Below the pieces are notes generated by a model. That model was not told the DNA's origin, searched no databases, and worked only from the letters and a program-made list of their open reading frames with translations. From NCBI GenBank assembly GCA_903919315.1, contig CAIXHP010000036.1:1-53992 (forward strand): a stretch of 53,992 nt of DNA, written 5' to 3'. The translations under genes were made by a program, and so were the position numbers. This document shows, in pieces, positions 8,391 to 17,751 of this stretch. The stretch's first letter is position 1; every line of letters begins with the position of its first letter. Source of the stretch: an uncultured Pseudomonadota bacterium. GTDB taxonomy: Bacteria; Pseudomonadota; Alphaproteobacteria; UBA9219.

Positions 8391-9314
8391 ATGCCGCCTA
8401 AGCCTCAACTCTGGAATGCTTCGATTGCCTGTTCGCCCGCTTTGGCGGAAGTTGTTGCTGCGGCTTTGGAGGACGATGCGGTTTCCATTACGTTGTTGAT
8501 CCCGCCGCGCACGGCGATGGCGCAGGTGGATGCGCTTTATGATCATGCACCGGATGCGGGGGCTTTGACGGCGCAGTTGGCGTTGCTGGCCGCGTTGCAT
8601 CGGGCGAAGATGCCGCGTTTTGTCGTGACCGAGGTGGGCAATCTCGACTGGCTCAAGAAAGTCGCCGCCGATTTTCCGCCTTTGCCCATCGCGCGGTGGA
8701 CGGTGTATGGGGCGGAGCATCGGCACAAGATTACCAATCATCGCCTCGCGCTCCAAATCGATGCCACCTCGGCCTTTGGCACGGGCGAGCATCCGACGAC
8801 GCGGGGGTGTTTGCTGTTGTTGGATGAACTGTTAAAGCGCCGGGGCGGGACCGCCCCCCTCCCCCGGCGCGAACATTGTTACTCCATGCTCGATGTCGGG
8901 TGCGGTTCCGGCATTTTGGCGATGGGATTCGCCAAGGCTTGCCGAGGTCGCGCCGTGGCGGTCGATCTTGACCCCGACGCCGTCGCCATCGCGGCGGGGA
9001 ATATCGGCGCGAACGGCCTTCGCAACCATGTGCGGACGGCGCGCAGTTTCGGCTATCGGAATCCTTTGGTGGGCGGGAACGCGCCCTATGACCTCATCAT
9101 GGCCAACATTTTCGCCCGCCCTTTGTGCCTGATGGCCAAGGATTTGGCACGGCACCTGCGCCCCGGCGGCGTGGCCATTTTATCCGGGCTTTTGAACAGC
9201 CAAGCCAACGCCGTTCTCGCGGCGCATCGGCAACAGGGGTTGTATCTCATCAAGCGGCTGCGGCTGGGCGAATGGTCGGTGCTTGCGTTGCGACGTCCGC
9301 TCAAGGCATCATAG
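8391..9314 (+). CDS. prmA: Ribosomal protein L11 methyltransferase
   Basis: 307 residues. PrmA uses S-adenosylmethionine to methylate ribosomal protein L11. The N-terminal substrate-recognition part (about 1-100) is followed by AFGTGEHPTTRGCL, characteristic of PrmA. The SAM-binding glycine loop is MLDVGCGSGILAMGFAK, and the catalytic-region motif is DLIMANIFARPL. An in-frame GTG lies at 8382; I prefer the ATG at 8391, though neither has a clear ribosome binding site. The gene ends four bases before pepP, so the two form an operon. Confidence 0.93.
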   Translation: MPPKPQLWNASIACSPALAEVVAAALEDDAVSITLLIPPRTAMAQVDALYDHAPDAGALTAQLALLAALHRAKMPRFVVTEVGNLDWLKKVAADFPPLPIARWTVYGAEHRHKITNHRLALQIDATSAFGTGEHPTTRGCLLLLDELLKRRGGTAPLPRREHCYSMLDVGCGSGILAMGFAKACRGRAVAVDLDPDAVAIAAGNIGANGLRNHVRTARSFGYRNPLVGGNAPYDLIMANIFARPLCLMAKDLARHLRPGGVAILSGLLNSQANAVLAAHRQQGLYLIKRLRLGEWSVLALRRPLKAS

Positions 9315-9318
9315 GCGC

Positions 9319-11127
9319 ATGACCACGGATCACACTCTCCGGTTGCAAGCCCTGCGCGACGCTTTGAAGCTTCGCGGCCTCGATGGTTTTCTCGTGCCGA
9401 TGGAGGACGAGTACCAAAGCGAATACGCGCCCGCCCATGCGCGACGGCTGCGGTTCCTGTCCGGTTTCACCGGATCGGCGGGCTTCATCGTCGTTTTAAC
9501 GGAATCGCGGCCCGACGCTCCCGCCGCCGCCTTTTTCACCGACAGCCGCTACACGTTGCAAGCCAGCCAGCAACTCGCGAGCGTCGATTTTGCCCTGTTC
9601 GACAGCGCGGAGACTTCGCCTTCCGACTGGCTAAAAGCCAACACCGCCAAGGGCATGAAGATCGGCTTTGATCCATGGCTTCACACGGCCAACGGGGTCG
9701 AACGGCTGGGCAAGGCTTTGGCCCAGAGCGGCGCGGAGCTGGTGCCGGTGGACTCCAATCCCATCGATGCTATTTGGACGGATCGCCCCGCGCCCTCGAC
9801 CAAACCCATTCGCGTCCATGAACTGGCCTATGCCGGAAAAAGCTCCGCCGAAAAGCGCCAGAGTCTCGCCGCCGAGCTGACGCGCGGGCAGATTGATGCC
9901 GCCGTCATCACCGATCCGGCCTCGGTCGCGTGGTTGCTGAACGTGCGCGGCGACGATGTGCCGCATACGCCGCTGCCGCTCAGCTTCGCCATCCTTAAAG
10001 CTTCGGGCGCGGTCGCGTGGTTTGTCGATCCGCGCAAGATCACGGGCGATTTGGATGCGCAGCTCGGCGGTGATGTGACGCGTTGCGCTCCTGACGCTTT
10101 TCCCGCCGCGCTTCGGGAACTCGGCGCGGCGCATAGCCGCGTGCGGATTGATCCGTCCGAAGCGGCGCACTGGATCGTCGCGTACCTGCAGGACTCCGGC
10201 GCGTTGCTGGATCGCGGCGATGATCCCTGCGTTTTGCCCAAAGCCTGCAAGAACGCCACCGAACTCGACGGTATGCGCAACGCCCATCGGCGCGACGGCG
10301 CGGCGTTGACGAAATTCCTGTGCTGGCTGGACGCGAACGTGTCCGGCGGCGCTTTGACCGAATTGGTGGTTGAAGAAAAGCTTGCGGCGTTCCGCGCTGC
10401 CAACGATCTTTATCGCGGCCCCAGCTTCGGCACCATTGCGGGCGCTGGCCCCAACGGCGCGATTGTGCATTACCGCGCCACGCCAGAGTCCAACCGCGCG
10501 TTGGAGTCCGGCTCGTTGCTTCTGCTCGACAGCGGCGGCCAGTATCTCGACGGCACGACCGACGTAACGCGCACCGTGGCGCTGGGTGAGCCTTCGGCGG
10601 ACATGCGCGACCGCTTCACTCGCGTTTTAAAGGGCCACATCGCGCTGGCCAGCATTCGCTTTCCCGCCGGAACCACAGGCGCGGAATTGGACGTTCTGGC
10701 GCGGCAGCATCTGTGGGCCGTGGGACTGGACTACGGCCACGGCACCGGTCACGGGGTCGGCAGTTACCTCGGCGTCCACGAAGGGCCGCAGGGCATCTCG
10801 CGGCGCAACGCCGTCGCTTTAAAACCCGGCATGGTGTTGTCGAACGAGCCGGGATTCTACAAACCCGGAGCCTACGGTATCCGCATCGAAAATCTGCAAA
10901 CAGTCGTCGCTTTGCCGGAAGTCGGCGCGTCGGAACGCGCGTTCCTGGGCTTTGAGCCGCTGACACTCGCCCCCATCGACCGGCGCTGCATCGATCTTGC
11001 GCTGATGACGGCTCCGGAACGCGCTTGGCTCAACGCCTATCACGCCCTCGTCCGCGAAGCGCTCACCCCCCTCATGGACGACACGACAGCGGCGTGGCTG
11101 CGCGAGGCGACGGCGGGGGTTTCGTAA
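9319..11127 (+). CDS. pepP: Xaa-Pro aminopeptidase, M24B family
   Basis: 602 residues, the long three-domain form of cytosolic aminopeptidase P, which removes an N-terminal residue before proline. Two creatinase-like N-terminal domains (about 1-300) precede the pita-bread catalytic domain. Expected metal ligands are visible in order: the Asp residues of LLLDSGGQYLDGTTDVTRT, the His in HGTGHGVGSYLGVHEGP, the Glu in SNEPGFYKPGAYGIRIEN, and the Glu within IEN. The ATG at 9319 is four bases after the prmA stop, which supports this start and coupling. The symbol pepP is used in the generic sense. Confidence 0.92.
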   Translation: MTTDHTLRLQALRDALKLRGLDGFLVPMEDEYQSEYAPAHARRLRFLSGFTGSAGFIVVLTESRPDAPAAAFFTDSRYTLQASQQLASVDFALFDSAETSPSDWLKANTAKGMKIGFDPWLHTANGVERLGKALAQSGAELVPVDSNPIDAIWTDRPAPSTKPIRVHELAYAGKSSAEKRQSLAAELTRGQIDAAVITDPASVAWLLNVRGDDVPHTPLPLSFAILKASGAVAWFVDPRKITGDLDAQLGGDVTRCAPDAFPAALRELGAAHSRVRIDPSEAAHWIVAYLQDSGALLDRGDDPCVLPKACKNATELDGMRNAHRRDGAALTKFLCWLDANVSGGALTELVVEEKLAAFRAANDLYRGPSFGTIAGAGPNGAIVHYRATPESNRALESGSLLLLDSGGQYLDGTTDVTRTVALGEPSADMRDRFTRVLKGHIALASIRFPAGTTGAELDVLARQHLWAVGLDYGHGTGHGVGSYLGVHEGPQGISRRNAVALKPGMVLSNEPGFYKPGAYGIRIENLQTVVALPEVGASERAFLGFEPLTLAPIDRRCIDLALMTAPERAWLNAYHALVREALTPLMDDTTAAWLREATAGVS

Positions 11128-11139
11128 CACGGGGAGCCG

Positions 11140-11665
11140 CTACACGGCTTTCGCAATCATTCCCGCCATATCGCGGACAATTTGCGCTACCGCCGACGGA
11201 CGCTGACGCGGACGTTGAAAATTCATATGGCCGAGCCGCCACATGCGGCGGAAGAACTGGCGGGTTGCTTCAAGATGTTCCGTTGTGGTTCCGCCGTTGC
11301 GGGCGGCGATGGCCTCAATCGTGCGTTTGCCGTCCAATCTCTGAAACAGATCGCGTTCGGCGCTGGTCAGCGTTTGTTTGCGCCCTTCACGCTGGAGGAT
11401 GGTTGTTCCACCTTCATCGCGAACATCCAGTCTGTGCCGCAATGTCGGCACCAGACTTTTGAATGAGTCATCGTCAAAGCGGATGCCGTAGTTCGCTTTG
11501 TTTCCGTTCGGTTTTCGCAGCATGAAAGCGTGGCCGCTGGGCGGTGGGGCCAAAAGCTCCATGACGGCCCATTGTTCCGGCTCAGGCCGTGACGCAATCC
11601 TCTGATAGAGGGGTTGGTCGTGGCGCAGGACTCCGTCGGGATAGTAATACAGATTGTCATACCAA
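11140..11665 (-). pseudogene. C-terminal piece of an unrecognised protein, fused out of frame to rhuM
   Basis: A frame with coherent protein character runs from about 11665 (GGCDWYDNLYYYPDGVLRHD) to the stop at 11140, some 170 codons. No start codon lies near its beginning; the first ATG is at 11562. The last 80 residues (LTSAERDLFQRLDGKRTIEA onward, then FFRRMWRLGHMNF) look like a winged-helix-type module of the kind found at the end of some oxygenases and methyltransferases. That is inference. The frame differs from that of the RhuM-like gene it abuts, so this appears to be the tail of another gene joined by deletion or recombination. A short protein from the internal ATG is possible. Confidence 0.5.
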
Positions 11666-12140
11666 TCACATCCACCAATCCACGGCCCGTATCGGAGGTC
11701 AAGTCAGCCGTCTGTGCTGTTTGTTGCACCAAGCGCAAGGCCGCCTCCAACTCGCGCGCGTTGCTTTCGAGACGCTGACGATTGATTGTGTAGCCCTGCG
11801 TTAAATGTTCTCTCAGCACCTGCGTCGCCCACTGACGAAACCGAACGCCGCGTCGGGAGTTAACGCGATAGGCAACCGAGATAATCATATCCAGATTGTA
11901 AAGCTTAACGGTACGGGAAACGCTGCGCGTCCCCTCCGTTTGAACTATTAAAGATTCCTTGATAGTTGGCTCTTCCTCAAGCTCACCATCCCCGTATATC
12001 CCACTGATATGTATGTTGATGTTAGCAACTGTGCTGTCGAGCAAATCGGCCATCTGGCGCTGAGTTAGCCAAACGGTGTCCCCCTCAAGCCGTACTTCGA
12101 CCGGGCGGCCTTCCTGTTCATAAATGACAATTTCACTCAT
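11661..12140 (-). pseudogene. RhuM-family (virulence protein RhuM-like) gene, 3'-truncated
   Basis: The first 160 codons match the RhuM family: EIVIYEQEGRPVEVRLEGDT, WLTQRQMADLLDSTVANINI, YNLDMIISVAYRVNSRRGVR and FRQWATQVLREHLTQGY, then LTSDTGRGLVDVI. The family normally continues with an aromatic-rich C-terminal half and reaches about 330 residues. Here the reading frame turns to nonsense after residue 160 and overlaps the foreign C-terminal piece in another frame, stopping at 11367. The start has an AGAGG site. RhuM proteins are DNA-binding-like accessory proteins often found in islands and near restriction systems; their mechanism is unsettled. This copy is probably inactive. Confidence 0.7.
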
Positions 12141-12197
12141 TCGACTACCTCTCTGGCCGCGATCTTTGTGGAGCGCCTCCCTCCGGGAGGGGATTAT

Positions 12198-13445
12198 CTA
12201 ATCCTCCGACCGCCCCTTTGCCGCGTCGGTCAGCGTCCGCCAGAAAACGTCCGGTAGGGTTTTGATCCAATTCTCCGGCGCGAAGAATGCGAGGACGTGG
12301 GAGCGGGCGGCGGCGCCCAGCCGTTGGCGTTCGGACGGATCGCGCAGCAGGCGGCGGAGCGCTTCGGCGGCGAAGGCGATGTCCGGCTCGGCCCAATTCG
12401 CTTCGTATTTGTCATAAATTCGTTGCGGGTCACACACCGGAACGAGTTTGCAGGGAACCAGAACACTGCACTCCGGCGACATAAAGTCGCGCGAACCCGA
12501 CCAGTCGGTGGCAATCACAGGCTTGGCCGCCGCCATCGCTTCGGCCAGCAGCAAGCCGAAACCCTCGGCACGATGCAGCGACATCACCACGTCCGCCCGC
12601 GCGATCAAATCCTTGATGCCGTCCTCGCTCATCACATCGCGGATGACATGCACGTTGGGCATTCCGGCGATGGCGCGTTCCAGATGGTCGCGCGCGCCGG
12701 GCCACGCGCTCTCGTTGTTCGCCTTGAGCACCAGCACGGGGTTGGCATCGCCTTCGGTGGCGCGGCGGAACGCCTCGACCACCGCTTCGGGATTCTTGCG
12801 CGCCAGCGTCGAGCGCACGTCATAGGCGAACAGCACAACGGGCCGCCCCTGAAACTGTGGCAGAGGATCGCGGCGCGGCACCATAGGCTGCGACGCGGCA
12901 TCGAACGGCAACGGCAGGACATGCACCGCCCGCCCCGGCAAAGCCTTGGCGACGGCGTCGGCGATAAAACGGCTCGGAGCCCAAATCTCGTCGACGCAGC
13001 GCAGGGCGCGGATCCATTTGGGCGGCAGAACGTCCAGCTCCCAAAACCAATAGCCGACGACATGGCGGCTGCGCAAACGTCGCCGCCCGATGGCCGCCAG
13101 CACCAGATTGAGGATGTCGGGATTCACATGCAGGATGGCAAGCCCACCGGGCGCGGCCTGTTCCGGCCAGAGCGGGCCCGCGTCGAAATCCTCCATGGCG
13201 GCAAAACGGCTGACGTTCGCGCCGTGCGCCGTCACACCGGCAGCCCTGATCCGTCGCAGCATGTGCCGCGCGCTCTCGCCCAGCCCCGACGCGGTGCCCA
13301 GAAAGCCCACAACGACCACATCGCCCGGCAGCGTCGCCCGCGCCGGATCAAGCGGGCGCGCCAATCCACGCGCCAGCGCTTTGACTTCCAACCGCCGCAG
13401 CCAAGCGGGTTGGCTGCGGTACAAAGCGCGGATCCAGAGATTCAT
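12198..13445 (-). CDS. Glycosyltransferase, GT4-like (GT-B fold)
   Basis: 415 residues. The N-terminal Rossmann domain begins near GDVVVVGFLGTASGLGESAR, whose glycine-rich loop is typical of the acceptor domain. The C-terminal donor-binding domain contains SMSLHRAEGFGLLLAEAMAA, that is, the E-x7-E motif (EGFGLLLAE) of retaining GT4 enzymes, and AKPVIATDWSG. The sugar donor and acceptor cannot be told from sequence. No other polysaccharide genes are adjacent; it is downstream of the YerC-like regulator on the same strand, 65 bases away. A CCTCCC-TCC-GGGAGG hairpin lies just beyond its stop at 12176-12190. Confidence 0.85.
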   Translation of the reverse strand: MNLWIRALYRSQPAWLRRLEVKALARGLARPLDPARATLPGDVVVVGFLGTASGLGESARHMLRRIRAAGVTAHGANVSRFAAMEDFDAGPLWPEQAAPGGLAILHVNPDILNLVLAAIGRRRLRSRHVVGYWFWELDVLPPKWIRALRCVDEIWAPSRFIADAVAKALPGRAVHVLPLPFDAASQPMVPRRDPLPQFQGRPVVLFAYDVRSTLARKNPEAVVEAFRRATEGDANPVLVLKANNESAWPGARDHLERAIAGMPNVHVIRDVMSEDGIKDLIARADVVMSLHRAEGFGLLLAEAMAAAKPVIATDWSGSRDFMSPECSVLVPCKLVPVCDPQRIYDKYEANWAEPDIAFAAEALRRLLRDPSERQRLGAAARSHVLAFFAPENWIKTLPDVFWRTLTDAAKGRSED

Positions 13446-13510
13446 ATCAGATAGGCGAGGCCAGAGCGCACGTCATTTGAACAGGCGTGAACATCGTTGC
13501 GAAAAGACGG

Positions 13511-13849
13511 TCAAGACTTGCGCTTGTTCTTGCGCCGGTCAAGTACCAAGCGGTAGCCCTGAAAATTCTCCTGTTGGAGAAAACGCGCCACCCGCCCCAC
13601 GGTCGTCACGCTCACGCCGGTTTGCGCGTGGATGTCGCGGTACGAAAGCTGGCCTTCGTCCAGCAACCGCGCCACCCGCCAACGGTCAGCCAGATCGGCG
13701 ATTTCTTTCGGTGTGCAGAGGTCGACCAAAAACCGGCGGCATTCATCCGCGTCGCGCAACGCCAGAAACGCGGCGCAAAGCTCCGCCTCGGCTTCCGCGT
13801 TCGCGCCTTTGAACCGCGACGTTTTCAGACGAGCTGAACGTTCGGCCAT
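13511..13849 (-). CDS. YerC/YecD-type TrpR-related DNA-binding protein
   Basis: 112 residues from the ATG at 13849, which has AGAGG nine bases upstream. The TrpR-like helical fold is recognised from FLVDLCTPKEIADLADRWRV, ARLLDEGQLSYRDI, then the helix-turn-helix GVSVTTVGRVARFLQ. Family members are small repressor-like proteins of unknown ligand. It lies between queH (upstream, 68 bases) and the glycosyltransferase (downstream, 65 bases), all on the minus strand, so the three may share a transcript. The C-terminus is strongly basic (DRRKNKRKS). Confidence 0.85.
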   Translation of the reverse strand: MAERSARLKTSRFKGANAEAEAELCAAFLALRDADECRRFLVDLCTPKEIADLADRWRVARLLDEGQLSYRDIHAQTGVSVTTVGRVARFLQQENFQGYRLVLDRRKNKRKS

Positions 13850-13917
13850 TTTATGATCCTCTCTCTGTGCAATCGTCCTATTTGACCACATCGGACGGCA
13901 AAACGCCACACGGGCCT

Positions 13918-14607
13918 TTAGTTTTCTGCTTTATCCATCAGGGCAGCGCCCCCACTTTCGATGGTGGCTCGCCCGGACTCGCGACGGCGCTGGTTGGCAT
14001 CGCGCAGCGAAAAGACGCAGCCGCAGTACTCCTGCTGATAAAAACCTTCACGTTTGGCCAGCTCGATCCGGCGGTCGGCTCCGCCGTCCTTGCGCCAGTT
14101 GTAATCCCAATACTGCAAGTCAGGGTAACGCGCCGCCGCGCGGTGGCCGCAGTCGTTGACCTGATCCATGTTCTTCCACCGCGACACGCCCAGCGACGAC
14201 GTGAACAGCGCAAATCCCATATCATGCGCAAACAACGCCGCGCGTTCGAGCCTCATGTCAAAGCAGAGGGTGCAACGCGCGCCGCGCTCCGGCTCCTGCT
14301 CCAACCCCTTGACGCGCGCGAACCAGTTGTCAGGGTCATAGTCGCCATCGACGAAGGGCACACCGAGCTTATCCGCAAAGCGCATGTTTTCCCGCTTGCG
14401 GATTTCGTATTCGTCGCGCGGATGGATGTTGGGATTGTAAAAATACACCATCAGGCCAAGCCCGCTGGCGCAAATCGCCGCCATCACCTCGCCCGAACAA
14501 GGCGCGCAACACGAATGCAACAACACCCGCTCCACGCCCTTTGGCACAGGCAGAGGACGGCGCTCAAGCGCCGTAGGGCAATCGGGGAATGGCGGGTCGG
14601 TCGTCAT
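13918..14607 (-). CDS. queH: Epoxyqueuosine reductase QueH
   Basis: 229 residues. QueH performs the last step of queuosine tRNA modification, reducing epoxyqueuosine, and is the non-orthologous replacement for QueG. Cysteine motifs fit the family: [11 protein letters not shown] near the N-terminus, [13 protein letters not shown] in the middle, and [13 protein letters not shown] near the end, which supply Fe-S and redox cysteines. Other conserved pieces are [16 protein letters not shown] and [17 protein letters not shown]. The frame extends upstream to a TTG at 14679; the ATG at 14607 gives a normal N-terminus, though no strong ribosome binding site precedes either. Confidence 0.92.
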   Translation of the reverse strand: MTTDPPFPDCPTALERRPLPVPKGVERVLLHSCCAPCSGEVMAAICASGLGLMVYFYNPNIHPRDEYEIRKRENMRFADKLGVPFVDGDYDPDNWFARVKGLEQEPERGARCTLCFDMRLERAALFAHDMGFALFTSSLGVSRWKNMDQVNDCGHRAAARYPDLQYWDYNWRKDGGADRRIELAKREGFYQQEYCGCVFSLRDANQRRRESGRATIESGGAALMDKAEN

Positions 14608-14794
14608 GGCCAAGTTTTTAGGCGCATGGTCAGGCTTCTGGCAAGCACTCACAGGGTGTTTGTTAAGCAGGTTAACCAAGAGCAGCGCGAGATGGCATGC
14701 GGAGACAGCCAGCCGAAGACTTCATAGCCACAGTACGCTACCAACTGATATTGTCGTATTCTTCTCAAGCAGCCAATAAATCTGACATCTTGTT

Positions 14795-14920
14795 TTATCC
14801 GTTCTCTTGACAGATATACCGCTCACGCATAACCTCCTCCGGGGGTTCGAAAGAATCTGATTCTTCGAGACCATTCAAGTAGCGGTTGCTTTCGTTGGAA
14901 CGTATCGCAGTCTTCCGTGC
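14795..14920 (-). pseudogene. Possible C-terminal gene relic
   Basis: Between two stops the minus strand has an open frame of 41 codons with protein-like composition (NESNRYLNGLEESDSFEPPE then EVMRERYICQENG). It has no ATG, GTG or TTG start in a useful place. An in-frame ATG near its end follows GGAGGAGG but leaves only 11 codons. I read it as the tail of a decayed gene, or a short peptide with an unusual start. The rest of the 440-base gap 14608-15047 shows no gene, tRNA or clear terminator; an inverted GAATC motif near 14863-14872 is the only other structure seen. Confidence 0.25.
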
Positions 14921-15047
14921 TTAAGTCCGAAGGGTGGCCGTTTGTGTTCGGACCTCGCAGTAAAAAGAGGTCGTACGTCTGCTTACGGTTTTAACACTAG
15001 AGTCGCCAGCACAGCGCTGGAACATAGCTCAATATGGTGTGTTCGGT

Positions 15048-16262
15048 ATGTATGGACTGTTTCGCACGTTAGCCTTTGTCGTTGGATTAACCGTTTTTGC
15101 TTTTCAGTCAGGGGCATATGCAAATGCTCCCGATCCTGGACAAATCGTATGGTCACCCATTTCTGAGATAGGAGACTCGCTTTTCCCTGCGCTTGTTTTG
15201 GCAACGCGGACGATGAGTCCCCATCCTGACAACAAGAATGCGCATTTAGGCAGCTTGGGTGATCCCCTCGGATTGTACGGTGTAAAAATACACAATGTCT
15301 ATGGAGACACAAAAGTTCACGTGACAATCACCATAGACGGGTTGGCGGAACCAAGTACTTTTGAAGGCACTATGACGGATGCTGACCGAATTTACACGAT
15401 TACGCCTTACATAAGATACAAGTCAAACGCCCTTGCCAATGTAAACCAACCTTTTCCCACCACCGTAGTATATCAGGTCGCCTTTAATAATATGGCAAGC
15501 GAGGAGCGCACTCAAAGCATCAACGTCAGATCTATCAATGACATGCCTTATTCCATACAGAATGGCAACGAAAAGACGGATACGACATTGTTGTTCGCGG
15601 CCTATGTAAATGAAAACCACCCGATCATTGACAGGGAGATTTTAAAAGACGCTTTGGCGCACAGGGCCGTCGCAAGCTTCAATGGCTATGACACAGACAC
15701 CACAGGGGTATTACGGCAAATATTTGCTATATGGAATTCCCTGCAAAGGCACGATGTAAAATACTCCAGCATTGTCGCTCCATCCGGTTATTCAAAAGGC
15801 ATACAGAGCCAGCATGTACGCTTGATTGATGAAAGCTTTAAAAACTCGCAGGCCAACTGCGTTGATGGCTCCGTCCTCATAGCATCAGCCTTATACAAAA
15901 TTGGCATGTGCCCTGTTCTGATAATGAAACCGGGCCACATGTTTTTAGGAGTTTATTCGAATCAGGAAGCGTGCAGCCGCAAAAAAATCAACGACATGAT
16001 TTTTATTGAGACAACCAGAATAGGCAGCATCAAACCGCTCAACACGCTCCAAAAAAACTGGCGGTTCAAAACCGACACCGGATACATGACCAGCATCTCT
16101 TACATATCACTTCTTGGTGCGATAGAGGCGGGAGAGGCCGAGTACAACGATATCTCCTTAGCAATTAGGACAGGCCAAAGGGGTTATCGCACTCTGGATA
16201 TAGACCAGTTACGCAAAGCTGGCCTCACGCCAATCACCAGAGAAAGCAACGACAGTAATTAG
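15048..16262 (+). CDS. Secreted transglutaminase-like cysteine hydrolase
   Basis: 404 residues. The N-terminus is a signal peptide (LAFVVGLTVFAFQSGAYANA). The central part is likely beta-rich (about 60-180). The C-terminal half carries a transglutaminase-like triad: Cys in SQANCVDGSVLIASALYKIG, His in LIMKPGHMFLGVYS, and the acidic residue in MIFIETTRIG. The C-x-D/E, PGH-x-F/x-V and IETT spacing resembles the transglutaminase-like domains known to me from bacterial exported proteins. Base composition is visibly AT-richer than its neighbours, suggesting transfer. The GTG at 15039 is an alternative start. The gene stands alone, and substrate and role are unknown. Confidence 0.65.
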   Translation: MYGLFRTLAFVVGLTVFAFQSGAYANAPDPGQIVWSPISEIGDSLFPALVLATRTMSPHPDNKNAHLGSLGDPLGLYGVKIHNVYGDTKVHVTITIDGLAEPSTFEGTMTDADRIYTITPYIRYKSNALANVNQPFPTTVVYQVAFNNMASEERTQSINVRSINDMPYSIQNGNEKTDTTLLFAAYVNENHPIIDREILKDALAHRAVASFNGYDTDTTGVLRQIFAIWNSLQRHDVKYSSIVAPSGYSKGIQSQHVRLIDESFKNSQANCVDGSVLIASALYKIGMCPVLIMKPGHMFLGVYSNQEACSRKKINDMIFIETTRIGSIKPLNTLQKNWRFKTDTGYMTSISYISLLGAIEAGEAEYNDISLAIRTGQRGYRTLDIDQLRKAGLTPITRESNDSN

Positions 16263-16511
16263 GGCATACATATAAAGCTAGGATTATGCTCGCTATAATG
16301 ATCAAGCAAATCAATATTACAGTCCTATGGTTTAACCGTTGAGAGTATGGATATCATCCAAAATGTCAGTGCATGGCGATACCTACCCCTTGTTGTTCTT
16401 GTCTCCGGCAGAAATTGATCGAGGGTAAGTCGCCATCCCAAAGCCAATCTGGACGCTCGCGCGCCCCTGTGCCAAGCTTGGTGAGCCTGTCGATTCGGAA
16501 AAAACGGATGG

Positions 16512-16526
16512 GAACAAAAATAGAAC
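16512..16526 (+). promoter_or_regulatory. LexA/SOS box of recA
   Basis: The sequence GAAC-AAAAATA-GAAC matches the alphaproteobacterial LexA site GAAC-N7-GAAC exactly. It directly abuts a TTGCCG hexamer (16527-16532) that could serve as -35, so LexA binding would block the promoter. A second, imperfect copy, GAAC-N7-AAAC, is at 16555-16569. Both lie about 55-110 bases before the recA start. The rest of the 360-base gap 16263-16622 shows nothing else convincing. Confidence 0.8.
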
Positions 16527-16622
16527 TTGCCGCGCGGGCGCGGATAGGGTAAAAGAACAAAACATAAACAACAGTCCTTCACGGTTTCAATGCCTCAGCC
16601 ACCAAAACCCAAGGAGCCGACC

Positions 16623-17714
16623 ATGAGCACCCCCAGCCGTAACGCCAGCCTCCACGTCGTCGAAAAGGACGGCAAGGACACCGAACGTCAAAAAGCGCTC
16701 GATGCCGCGCTCAGCCAGATTGAACGCGCTTTCGGCAAAGGCTCGGTGATGAAGCTCGGTTCACGCGAGGGCGTGACGGAAACCGAGGTCGTCTCGACCG
16801 GCTCGCTCGGCCTCGACATCGCGCTCGGCATCGGCGGGTTGCCGCGTGGCCGTATCATCGAAATCTATGGGCCGGAAAGCTCGGGCAAGACCACGCTGGC
16901 GCTGCATGCCATCGCGCAAGCTCAAAAAGTGGGCGGCACCTGCGCCTTTGTGGACGCGGAACACGCGCTCGACCCCGGCTATGCCCGCAAGCTGGGTGTC
17001 AACATCGACGACCTGCTGATCTCGCAGCCGGACGCGGGCGAACAGGCGCTTGAAATCGCCGACACGCTGGTACGCTCCGGAGCCATCGACATTTTGGTTG
17101 TGGACTCCGTCGCCGCCCTCGTGCCACGCGCCGAGCTGGAAGGCGAAATGGGCGACAGCCATGTAGGATTGCAAGCGCGGCTGATGAGCCAAGCGTTACG
17201 CAAGCTCACCGGCTCGATCTCCAAATCCAAATGCATGGTCATCTTTATCAACCAGATCCGCTTGAAAATCGGCGTGATGTTCGGCAACCCCGAAACCACA
17301 ACCGGCGGCAACGCGCTCAAATTCTACGCCTCGGTTCGCCTCGACATCCGGCGCATCGGCGCGATCAAGGATCGCGAAACCGTGGTCGGCAACCAGACGC
17401 GCGTCAAGGTGGTCAAAAACAAGATGGCCCCGCCCTTCCGCGTCGTCGAATTCGACATCATGTATGGCGAAGGCATTTCCAAAGTCGGCGAACTGGTCGA
17501 TCTCGGCAGCCAAGCGGGCGTGGTGGAGAAATCCGGCGCGTGGTTCTCCTATGACGGCCAGCGCATCGGACAGGGCCGCGAGAACGCCAAGCAGTTTCTG
17601 CGCGACAATCCCGACATGGCCGCCGCCATCGAGAACAAGGTTCGCGCCAACGCGGGCCTCGTCGCCGAAGCCATGATGGGCGCCCCCGATACCGGCGAGG
17701 CCGCCGAAGACTAA
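16623..17714 (+). CDS. recA: Recombinase RecA
   Basis: 363 residues. RecA forms filaments on single-stranded DNA, drives strand exchange and stimulates LexA cleavage. Walker A is GPESSGKT (residues 83-90), Walker B is in [20 protein letters not shown], and the L1/L2 DNA-binding region includes [20 protein letters not shown] and [20 protein letters not shown]. The ATG at 16623 follows AAGGAG with a six-base spacer, which decides it over the in-frame ATG at 16590. SOS control is expected from the box at 16512-16526. A strong GC hairpin follows the gene. Confidence 0.98.
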   Translation: MSTPSRNASLHVVEKDGKDTERQKALDAALSQIERAFGKGSVMKLGSREGVTETEVVSTGSLGLDIALGIGGLPRGRIIEIYGPESSGKTTLALHAIAQAQKVGGTCAFVDAEHALDPGYARKLGVNIDDLLISQPDAGEQALEIADTLVRSGAIDILVVDSVAALVPRAELEGEMGDSHVGLQARLMSQALRKLTGSISKSKCMVIFINQIRLKIGVMFGNPETTTGGNALKFYASVRLDIRRIGAIKDRETVVGNQTRVKVVKNKMAPPFRVVEFDIMYGEGISKVGELVDLGSQAGVVEKSGAWFSYDGQRIGQGRENAKQFLRDNPDMAAAIENKVRANAGLVAEAMMGAPDTGEAAED

Positions 17715-17721
17715 CCCCCAA

Positions 17722-17751
17722 CGCCCCCGCCCCTCTTGCGGGGCGGGGGCG
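17722..17751 (+). terminator. GC-rich hairpin after recA
   Basis: A perfect 12-bp stem CGCCCCCGCCCC/GGGGCGGGGGCG with loop TCTTGC begins eight bases after the recA stop. There is no T-tract after it, so it may be a hairpin-only or factor-assisted terminator, or a 3'-end protecting structure. Confidence 0.6.

Noticed and set aside
14821-14880. tRNA-like T-arm (GGGGGTTCGAAAGAATC)
   Set aside because: No acceptor, D or anticodon arms fit around it.
16325-16582. Minus-strand frames in the recA upstream region
   Set aside because: Three overlapping frames compete, none with a ribosome binding site, and they cover the SOS box and promoter.
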